A DNA stretch of 64,000 nt. It comes from Odontocerum albicorne. Its lineage: Eukaryota; Arthropoda; Insecta; Trichoptera; Odontoceridae. A model generated the notes under the pieces. That model saw only the letters and a program-made list of their open reading frames with translations. It did no database searches and had not been told where the DNA came from. The stretch covers positions 18,927,251 to 18,991,250 of the forward strand of contig OX463863.1 of NCBI GenBank assembly GCA_949825065.1, written 5' to 3'. Positions 21,068 through 33,000 of this stretch are shown here, one piece after another. The position numbers and the translations under genes were made by a program. Position 1 is the first letter of the stretch; the number at the start of each line of letters is the position of its first letter.

Positions 21068-24000
21068 CTGTAAAACACGAAAAAAAATCTGTTGAAATCT
21101 GTAATTTAATTATGTAAAGTACTCGGCGATAAGTAATACACATCGGGCTAAAAAAGGGACTGTCGCCCATAATCGGCTTTGTAGAGCGTCGCCTCAGTCA
21201 TTCATGCACGTGTTCCGTCGCGTACCGGACTGTTAGCACATCGTGCGACAGAGACGACGCTCTACAAAGCCATGTGTATTACTTATGTACCGGGTACTGT
21301 ACATATATATTATCAGGCCCTGTTCCTTGCGGAGTAGGCAGAGAGAACATATCTCCGAACTTTTCTATCCAAGCAAAAGACTTTCATCTCCTCCATATTC
21401 ATACATCTCGTCATGCACAATATTCTATTCTTCACACTTTGCCTTCTTTCAAAACCTAGTCAACTTGATCCAGCTACGTTTCCCTCGGTCTATCTCTTTC
21501 ACGCGCACCTTTTACTTCTGACTTGTATACCCTCCTAGTCAACCTATCGTCATTTATTCTTTCCTCATGTCCAAACCATATTAAAGCTCTTTTCTCCATA
21601 TTACTTAAAACATCAATTTTCTCCATTTCTGATGTCTAGACTGTCGGCCATAATTGGGTAACTTCTGTTTTGTAGAGCGTCGTCTCTGTCGCACGATGCG
21701 CTAACAGTCCAGTTGACAACGACCGACAAATCGCGACGGAACACGTGTATGAATGACGGAGACAACGCTCTACAAAGCCGAAGCTAGCCGATTATGGCCG
21801 ACAGTCTCTTTCATAAGCCCGATGCGTATTACTTACCGCCGGATACTTGTAAGTCATGAGATTTTCTTTTCCCTTCACACCCTTTTGATGTTACAGAGAA
21901 ATTTACCCACTAAAACTTAAATCTTCCTTGCACGTTATCTACTTTTAACCAATTATTGACTATGCGGACATGTGTTATCTGGATACGTAAAATGGCAGGA
22001 CAAACATATAAATCAAAGCGCTTTCGATGATTGTGATGTTGCAGATAAGGACCGATAAGGGTTCATGTAAAATGCATGTCCTAATCAGCAACATCATAAG
22101 CAGCATAATATCGGACAGATACCTGGTCCCGCGCCCTGCGCTCTTCCTCGCTGTGGTGGGCTCTCCGGCCCATGAGGTCGTGGACCGCGTGGACGATGTC
22201 CGACAGCTCCCCTCGGCTGATGCAGCCGTCACCGTTGGAGTCGTACAGGCGGAAGGTCCAGCGCAGCCTCTCGTATACGGAACCTCGCAGTAGAGTAGAC
22301 AGTGTCACCAGCAAATCCTGCAACATTTAATTATTGATTATGACACTTGGGTAAACTTTAATATTGTGTTAATGACTTGTGTCCGTATTATGACAATGGA
22401 CTAAGTCACATTCGAGTATTATGACAATGGACTAAGTCACATTCGAGTATTTTTCGTATTGTGATTATTATTTTTCGTATTTAGACCTTCGCGTTTGTGT
22501 GTAATAAAAAACATGTTTCCATTATGAGACAAAATATTTTCCAATGTACTTACTGTTAAAATGTGAATCTTTTATGTAACTATAAATTGAATATGAATCA
22601 TGTAAACATATGTTTTTTGTAACTATGAATTGAATATGAATCATGTAAACATATGTTTTTTGTAACTATGAATTGAATATGAATCATGTTAACATGTGTT
22701 TTTTTTGTAACTATGAATTGAATATGAATCATGTAAAAATGTGTTTTTTTGTAACTATGAATTGAATATGAATCATGTAAACATGTGTTTTATGTAACTA
22801 TGAATTGAATATGAATCATGTAAACATGTGTTTTATATAACTATGAATTGAATATGAATCATGTAAGCATGTGTTTTTGTAACTATGAATTGAATATGAA
22901 TCATGTAAGCATGTGTTTTTGTAACTATGAATTGAATATGAATCATGTAAACATGTGTGTTTTGTAACTATGAATTGAATATGAATCATCTAAAAATGTG
23001 TTTTTTGTAACTATAAATTGAATATGAATTATGTAAACATGTGATTTTTTGTAACTATGAATTGAATATGAATCATGTAAACATGTGTGTTTTGTAACTA
23101 TGAATTGAATATGAATCATCTAAAAATGTGTTTTTTGTAACTATAAATTGAATATGAATTATGTAAACATGTGATTTTTTGTAACTATGAATTGAATATG
23201 AATCATGTAAACATGTGTGTTTTGTAACTATGAATTGAATATGAATCATCTAAAAATGTGTTTTTTGTAACTATGAATTGAATATGAATCATGTGTTTTT
23301 TTTGTAACTATGAATTGAATATGAATCATGTGTTTTTTTTGTAACTATGAATTGAATATGAATCATGTAAATATGTTTTTTATGTAACTATGAATTGAAT
23401 ATGAATAATGTAAACGTGTGTTTTTTGATACTTCATATGATTTAAGACTATTTTACAGTGACATTTTAAATACCTTGTGTCGACCATGAAACTCTCTCTT
23501 GAGATCGATGTTAATCTTTCCCTTCCTGTGCTAAAAAATCCGCGGGTTCCGGTGATGTCTATTGAATACACATCAATACACATGTAAAAATGAGCTATTT
23601 AAAATCGATTAAATAAGAATATTCATAGCCAATCGCTTAAATTAATTAAATTTGAAGTCAAAAGTGATAATTTAAATTTAATTACTGAAAACATGAAAAA
23701 AAAAAAAAACATTAGTCGACGTTCACAAAACGGGCGACGCGACCACCTCAAATGAAAGCCCGAGAGCTACTGAAGCGAGAGAAGCGAGCTAACTGAGATT
23801 CTATTTCTTGCGTTCCCATACGAGGGTTGCTACTTAAGTTATGAGACAGACAAGTAAAAACAAATATTTATCATCGAAAATGGCTTTATTGTTTTTCAAA
23901 ATACTCTCCATGAAGATCAATACACTTTTGCATGCGTTTGAACCAATTTTCGAAGCATTTTTCCACTCCGAATGAGGTAACTTCAAAACATGCGTTTTGA

Positions 24001-27000
24001 ACGCATCAAACGCTCCTTCAGGCGTCGAAAAACGTTGACCTCGTAATTTATTTTTGATGTTCGGGAATAAAAAGAAGTCATTGGGTGCCAAATCAGGGCT
24101 GTACGGCGGATGACCCATTAATTCGATATAGGCAAGTCTGGTAATATGTCCTCTCTGCAGGGAATGGTGGAGATTTGACTGAGATTGTGAGGAGAAAAAC
24201 GTGATGGTACAAAGTGCACATGAACTCTGTTACCATTATAATGGACGCCAGATCTGAAGAGGTGCAAGTGTTAATAACGACAATAACAAATCTACTCGTA
24301 AACTGTAGAAAAAGGTTTTGTTTTAGATATAATATAACATGAGACGAGACTTACCCGGAAGGTGATGGACCCGTTGCAGTTGACATCGAAAGCCTTGAAC
24401 ACGTAGTGGGCGTACATCGTGGAGTCTGAAAGATGAAATGTTCCGATTATCGGTTGCTGGAAACCATTCCTGGAAACATTAACGAGTAGATGTGTAATAC
24501 ATTACTTTGAGGTGTATGGCCGCATTGTTAGCACTAGACTTCCGTGCTTTATCCCTTATCACGTTATTCAAGAGTGTGGGCTGAACAACATCTGGTGTCC
24601 CCGTGGCTGGGCTCGCTCTATATTGGTGGGGTGTATCTTGGCCGGGAGGATGTTATTAGATGAGCCCAGACCTTTTGATAGCTTCTGTTTTTTAATGTAT
24701 TCTATTTTTAATGTGTCTAAATGTATTATGTACATACTATGTTGCTATCAATAAACCTGTACTTATTTATTCCGTATTCTGTCATACATCGACACTCCAT
24801 GTATTCTTCTGAATGCACGCATTTCTACAGCACTTATTCGCATCCTCTCAGCCTTTTTCCATGTCCACGTTTGACTCACATACATCAAAGTTGACAAAAA
24901 AATACTACGAATGAAGAAACACTAACAAAACAGATATACAGTGCAAATTTGAGTGGAAGGCGGGTGAGAGGATGACCAAAGAAAGTATGGTTAGATCAAG
25001 TGAATATTCTGAAAGAAGGAAACGTAGAAAGTCAGAGAAATCGTTGAGGTTGTATGAGAAGGTGTATAGATATGGAAGATGCTAAGATGTTTTTCGAGTT
25101 AGGAAATTATGGCTTTCTGACATCTTTGCCTAGCCCGACAGGGCAATGACGTGATGGTATATATGTATGTATGTAACTGTTAAGTTTATTTAATGCGGGA
25201 CACAAGTGATACATGGTTAGCCCTTTATATAGAGCAATACAAACTTAGACACTACAAGATGTTTTGTGACAATAATGAACAAAATTGTCGATATGGTGAA
25301 TACAAAATGTACCCACATATCAACAGTAACAACTTAATAAAAAATAAAAAATCCACGACACAGCATCGCTTTCCGACTGAATTGAAGTTGGAATGGCGAA
25401 GGGATCCTCGACGAGACCCAGCAACGACGATAAAGAAATTATACAAAGTATTCTAAAAAATATATCATTGTAACGTGCCTTCTGTTATACTAGTCACGGC
25501 TAACGGACATTCCTTCAAGTAACGACTTCTCTCATCTCCATGGTAACGACTTATTTTTATTTTTTTTTATTTAACACTTTTATTGCAAATACAATTTGGC
25601 GGGTTTATTGCCAGGTGGTAATCTCTTCCAACCAACCAGACAAAAGTAAATGAAGCAAGTTACGTGGTCGCATAAATAATTCAAATGACTATCCATAAAC
25701 ACATACGTGAGCATATGGCCAAGAGCCCCACAAAGACGGACAATCACCCGAACATTATTTTTTCATACAAAGTGAGATATCATCAATCAAAAGGAAAGGA
25801 AGGGATGGTGGAGAGGAAAGGGAAAGAAAAATCAGGAATAAAACACGTTATTTTACTGACTAGAAATTAAGAGTTTTTTCAGTCGCTTCTTAAAGCATGC
25901 CAAGGACGGAAGCGAGTCTTATATTGGTTTGTAACTGATTCCAGAGTCTCACTGCATGGACATTAAAGGAAGACGTCAAGAAAGAGGAGCGGTGAACTGG
26001 AAAGGCCAATAGACAATCTCTGTTTGAGCGTAGCGCTAATCCATGATTGGAAAGACGCTGAAAATTTTCGGCGAGATAAGAGGGGGCGGCGGGACAGTTA
26101 AGGATGTTATGCAATAGAGACAGTATGTAAATTTGGCATCTATTTCTAACATTCGACAATTTCAATGCCTTCTGGTATGAAGTTATATAATCGTACGTTC
26201 GTAGGTTAAAAATAAATCTTAGACAAACATTTTGAAAACGCTGTAAAACTTATATCATCTCCATGGTAACGACTTTTCTCATAGCTACGGTAACGACTTC
26301 TCTCATCTCCATTGTAATGACTTCTCTCATTTCCATGGTAACGACTTCTCTCATCTCCGATGGAAGCAAGTTGAATAATTTATATACTGTTTCCACATAC
26401 TCTGTAAATATGAAACCGGATTTTTTTTATAGAAAATACATATTTATTGTATAAAAACGGTACAAAATATTTTATTCAAAGTATTACCCATCGCTAGCTA
26501 CACATTTTTCCCATCTCTCTGGCAATTTGTGTTCTTCGCTGGTTACCTGTGATCTTTTACGCTTAGAATTCTCGAAATATATCAATTTTTCATCGCCAGC
26601 CACGATTCGATGGAGAAATTATAATCTTTTGTACCTGGCGAGCAGTATTTCGCAAGTGGTTTTTCGGTTTTCCCGCTGTCTTTAATTCAGTTCATGTGGA
26701 ACCCATATTCCCATCTTCTGGAACTTTTCCATGGCTTTCAAACATACGGAGACGGCTTCTCGTGTCACATTTAATTGATCCGCGAGTTGTTGTCGCGTTT
26801 GAGCGTCATCCTCATCCAACAATGCTTGCAATTTGGCGTCTTCAAACTTTCTCGGTGGTCTTCCACGTTCTTCGTTTCTCACGTCAAAAACGCAACTTTT
26901 GAATTGTTTAAACCACTCAAAGCACTGTGATTTACCGAGAGCATGCTCACCGTAAGCTTCGACAAGCATTCGATGCGATTCTGCAGCAGTTTTCTTCAAA

Positions 27001-30000
27001 TGGTAACAGAAAATCAATGCTGTCCGCAAATCGTAGTTTTCAGGCACAAAAACAGACATGTTCAACGCTATGAAAACATATGTAGTTGTATTAAACTTGT
27101 ATTGTTGCGAGTTAAAAGTCTTTGACAAATGTAAACACAAGAAAAATGCGCCAATGACGCGGTTTGAAAGTAACTACATTGACAACTAGAGCCATCTATG
27201 AGCAAATTCCGGTTTCATCTTTACAGACCTGGTAAACATTGCTTTTCTGTCTATGCATGACGCCCTCTTCCGTCTCTCGTGAGAGACGATTAATTATGGC
27301 GGCAATAAAAATGCTTTTTTTTTCGTCAACAGTTTATTTCCGAAGATATTTTAAAGAAAATTAAAAATAAACTACGAGACGGGGACACGCGCAAAATTTA
27401 ACACATATTTTGACAATATTACGGAAATTCCTTTTGAATCAACACTTTAATTTAATTTTAACTGGAATTCCCCCATCATAGTGCACGGTTATTTATACTA
27501 AATATTTGATAGTACATAACTTCAAAATGTTTAAAAAAAATGGCAATCGCAATATATTGGGTGTTAACATAAGTTGTGTCCATTTTTTTCCAAATTTAAA
27601 AATGAGCACCAAAAGTAAAACAAAATGGTAAAGGTTATATTAGGTCCCCACATACGAAACCGGCGTTTTGCCGTACTGGCAACTTTGATCTCAAATATCT
27701 TCTCTTTGGTTAGGAATTTCAAATTCAAATTTATACAGCTATTTACTCAATTATTTGTGTTTCGAAAATTATAATTAATTTGTTTTTTCCTCAATTGTTT
27801 TTTTTCTTTGCGTCACTCAGTTTACAAAATGGAAAACTTGAAATATCGCGTTATTTACGAGTACGAGTTCCACCGTGGCACCAGTGCTGCAGAAACGGCT
27901 CGAAGGATTAATGATGTGTATGGCGACGGTGCCGCAAAAGAAAACACAGTGCGTTTTTGGTTCCAACGTTTTCGTTCTGGAAATTTCGACCTGCAGAACA
28001 AGCCCCGTGGACGGCCGGAGACCAAAGTTGATAATGAAGAATTGAAGGCTATTGTGGAAGCGGATCCATCGCAAACCACGTCCGAGTTAGCTGCAGGCTG
28101 CGGTGTTAGTGATAAAACTGTTTTAATCCACTTGAAGCAAATTGGGAAGGTGAAAAAGCTTGAATGGTGGGTACCTCACGAATTGAGTGAAGCAAATCAA
28201 CAAACGCGCGTTGACTGCTGCGTTGCATTACTCAACCGGCACAATAATGAAGGGATTTTGAATCGAATCATTACCTGTGATGAAAAGTGGATCCTGTATG
28301 ATAATCGGAAGCGCTCATCGCAATGGCTGAACCCTGCCGAACCAGCCAAACCATGCCCCAAGCGAAAATTGACTCCAAAAAAGTTACTTGTGAGCGTTTG
28401 GTGGACTAGTGCTGGTGTCGTTCACTACAGCTTTCTTAAATCTGGCCAGACGATTACGGCAGATGTCTATTGTCAGCAACTGCAAACCATGATGGAAAAG
28501 CTAGCTGCTAAACAACCGAGGCTGGTTAATCGCTCTAGGCCACTGCTGCTTCATGATAACGCTAGACCACACACTGCACAACAGACGGCTACCAAATTAG
28601 AAGAGCTTCAATTGGAATGTCTAAGACATCCACCGTACTCTCCGGACCTTGCCCCAACATATTACTATTTTTTTCGAAATTTGGATAACTTTTTGCAAGG
28701 GAAAAAATTCAACTCCGATGGGGCAGTCCAAACCGACTTCAAAGATTTTATTGATTCCCGTCCGAATGGTTTTTTTAGTAAAGGGATCGATGAACTACCT
28801 ATGAGATGGCAAAAGTGCATAGATAGCAATGGTACATACTTTGATTAAATAAATATATTATATTAAAAAAAAATCAACTTTATGTTCCTCCCAAACAAAA
28901 CGCCAATTTCATATGTAAGGACCCAATATTATACGTCATTCGAAAGAAAATTTTCTACTCTACAAGATATTGTATTTGCTTTTACGTTACATATATTATT
29001 TTATTTGATTACAAGCCTTCAAAATGGAATGTCAAGTAGACGAAAGTGAGCATTTTCGACACCTCCTTCTGTTCGCGTTCAATCGAGGGAATAAAGCTGC
29101 CAAAGCTGCTCGCGATATTTGCAAAGTGTACGGTGAAAATGCTACGAATGAAAGGATAGTTCGTCGACGGTTTTTGCGTTTCAAAGACGGTAATTTCGAC
29201 CTGAAAGACACGGAGCGTTCCGGACGACCAGTGAACTTCGATGAGGACCGCTTAAACCATATTATTCATGAAGATCCCCTTCAAACCACCGTAGAATTGG
29301 CTGAGCAGATGAATTGTAGTCACATGACTGTATACCGCCATCTTAAATCAATGGGACATGTGGAACCAAAAATCAACGTTCGACAATTGATTTTTGTTGT
29401 TTTCACTCAAAACATGTGGAACCCAAGCGCCGAACTCATGGACTTTTCCCATTGATTTAAGATGGCGGTATACAGTCATGTGACTACAATTCATCTGCTC
29501 AGCCAATTCTACGGTGGTTTGAAGGGGATCTTCATGAATAATATGGTTTAAGCGGTCCTCATCGAAGTCCATTGGTCGTCCGGAACGCTCCATGTCTTTC
29601 AGGTCGAAATTACCGTCGTTGAAACGCAAAAACCATCGACGAGCTGTCCTTTCATTCGTAGCATCTTCACCGTACACTTTGCAAATATCGCGAGCAGCTT
29701 TGACAGATGTATTCCCTCGATTGAACGCGAACAGAAGGAGGTGTCGAAAATGCTCACTTTCGTCTACTTGACGTTCCACATTGAAGGCTTGTAATCAAAT
29801 AAAATAATATATGTAACGTAAAAGCAAATTCAATATCTTGTAGAGCAGAAAATTTCCTTTCGAATGACGTATAACATTTACCATTTTGTTTTACTTTTGG
29901 TGCTTATTTTTAAATTTGAAAAAAAAACGGACACAACTTATGTTAACACCCAATATAATAATTAACTCCACAATCCTGGGAACAAGTATTGAACGAGATT

Positions 30001-33000
30001 TTGAATTTCATTTCCACCAACTTGTTTATCAATCAATGCAATGAAGATTTTTTTTAAGAAAATAAATGAACATGTATTGTTTTGTGTTGTTATTTCTTAA
30101 GTCGCATTGTGGGTCAGTGATGTTGTGAAGAGCGTGACCAGGACCGGTGCGAGATGTACATTGCATATGCGTGGAAATAAAAAATATCGCCCCTATACTA
30201 GAGAAAGTGTACCATGGTCCCTGTGACAGTTCACAAATTTGCCCCAATACAACCTTGTAATGACGTTCAGTAATTTTAATTATTTTATCAACTTTAATAT
30301 AAGGCTCGATTCTAATAAATAGCAAGTTATTTAGGTAAATACATTACATAAGGTTGTATTGGGGCAAATTTGTGAGCTGTCACAGGATTCATCCTAGAAT
30401 TTCCGAACTATAGTATTAATTCATAGCGGATCTTTGCCTATTTAAAGATAGATACAAATATACAATACATTATAAAGTTAGTATAATGAAAATTAGGAAT
30501 TAAAACGTCAGTTTAGACAAAAATATTTTTTAGATTTATAAAAAACTATTCGATTTGTAAAAAAAAAACGATTTTATCCCATCCCTTTGAGACATGACGT
30601 TTAAAACGTCGCAGGACCCATCCTATATTTTCTGAAGTATAAATACTTGTTAATTCTTATACTTACATACATGGGAGGATTAACTACTGAGAAAAATAAG
30701 CGCGTGATTAGGGTATCAAGAAAGGGATCACGTTCAGAGTATGTTTCGTTTAATTTTTATTTCACGGTCACAGTACGTTTTGTTTCATTTTCACTTCACG
30801 TCACAGTATGTTTCGTTCCATTTTTACTTCGCGGTCACAGTATTACACAATATTAGGTGTTTTGTTACATTTTCACTTCCCGCTCACAGAATGTTATGTT
30901 TCATTTTCGCTTCACGTCACAGTATGTTTCGTTTTATTTTTACTTCGCGGTCACAGTATTATACGGTATTAGGTGTTTTGTTTAATTCTCAATTATTTAG
31001 GTAAACACATTACATAAAACTAACAATAATGACAAATTAATACATCTTGTTACAAATTACCAAAAATGTGGCAGTTTGTTAAAATCAAATAATATTTGGT
31101 GACGTTTGTCAAAAGTCACTACGTTAGTCTGCATTAGCTAGGGATGGGGTATACGATAATTGTTTTTTTTTATACATAAAATGAAATGTTCGTAATTAGT
31201 ATTCATTCATAGTGGATCTTATTTATTTATTTATTTAACACTTTTATTGCAATACAATCTGGCGGGCTTATTGCCAGGCGGCAATCTCTTCCAACCAACC
31301 AGACAAAAGTAAATGAAGCAAGTTACGTGGTCGCATAAATCATTCAAATGACTATCCATCCCCACGAAATCCATAAACACATACGTGAGAACATGCCCAC
31401 AAACCCCACAAAGACGGACAATCACCCGAACACTATTTTTCATATAAAGTGAGATATCATCAATCAAAAGGAAAGGAAAGGATGGTGGAGAGGAAAGGAA
31501 AAGAAAAATCAGGAATGAAACACGTTATTTTACTGACTAGAAATTAAGAGTTTTTTCAGTCGCTTCTTAAAGCATGCCAAGGACGGAGCGAGTCTTATAT
31601 TGGTTTGTAACTGATTCCAGAGTCTCACTGCATGGACAGTAAAGGACGACGTGAAAAAAGAAGAGCGGTGGCTCTTGGCTTATTTAAAGATACAATAGGC
31701 CAAGATCCATTATGAATTAATTAGTATAAATTCATAGTGGATCTTGGCCTATTTAAAGATAGATACAAATCATACAATACATTATTTAAAGCCTATTTAA
31801 AGATAGATACAAATCATCCAAAAATTTAGGTAGCGTCCTGTGGCCACCCTCACAATTGACTGCTTGAGTGCACCACACACAGTGCATATATAAACACGCC
31901 GCCCCTTGTCCTTTCCCAACAGTGTGCAGCGGTGGGGATCTCTCACCTCTATTCTTGGCCACGCTATGCTACTCGTATGTGGGTCGCTCTGACGGAAATA
32001 GTCACTCGAGGAGTGCTGTTACATACTACAGACTGCAGAGTGACAGCGTCCAGGTGCCCTTGTCTCTGCTGACACAGATCTTTTTATAGTAGTAATAATA
32101 TAAATATAATTTATATAGTCCTGTTTAGAGAGCAGACTCTCTTCAAGGGCGCTCTAACTCAGGATTTATAGTTAAGGCATTAACATTGTGGAGGTTTAAA
32201 GACTTGTAATTTGTTTTATCAAACACTATTCATTCCACTTTTTGTAACGGTATAACCCTACCGGTATCAAGGTGCACACCTCATCATCAGGGGAGCATAA
32301 ACAAGACTGAATTATGTTCGAACTGGTACTGATATACACGCTTCTAACGGTAAACATTCGGGTTGGGGACTGGAGGTTGAAGGAGGCATGGGACAACATC
32401 GGCGAGCAGCGGAGAGATTCTGAGGATATACATGAAAAAAACATCGGCCGTCGTTCACAAAACGGGCGAAGCGACCACCTCAAATGAATGCCCGAGAGCT
32501 ACTGAAGCGAGAGAAGCGAGCGAACTGAGATTCTATTTATTGCTTTCCCATATACCGACGTAGAGTGAGACGTGAATAGCGTCGCTTCCTCGCCCATAGC
32601 GATTTTTTAGAATGAATATACCAACGTCACACACTGGCACACGTTTGATTGTATTGGTGAATTTATTCCCGATTTTCACAAAATATCTCTGATTTGTCCG
32701 ATAAGTGCTAATTATTATTAATATTATTTTTTCATTCAATGCGTAAATGTATTACGGAGGAATACCTAAAATCTGAACCCAGTATTTATTATATTTATAG
32801 AGATATTAAAGTATTTAGAAGCAATGTGTACTAGTTACACATCACAGGGAAGGAAGGGTTAACAACCATGTCTTATAATTATTTTTCTATGGTCATGTTT
32901 GATTTTCAAGAACACGCTCACACGAATGAGCGGCTCATGCGAGTGAGCGTGATATAATCAGTGCATGACTTTAGGTACTAGAAAACAAGGCATTATTAAC

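Larger units (their letters stand above)
27557..29953. mobile_element. Palindromic (foldback) mariner carrying a nested mariner
   Basis: The termini TTGGGTGTTAACATAAGTTG (27557) and CAACTTATGTTAACACCCAA (ending 29953) are perfect inverted repeats, with TA outside. Both arms start with a mariner 5' end and N-terminal coding and run towards each other. The left arm is 27557-27637 plus 28929-29354 and the right arm is 29438-29953, so each is about 0.5 kb. The spacer 29355-29437 belongs to the right copy. A second mariner (27638-28928) interrupts the left arm. The element lies in KChIP intron 2. Confidence 0.85.
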
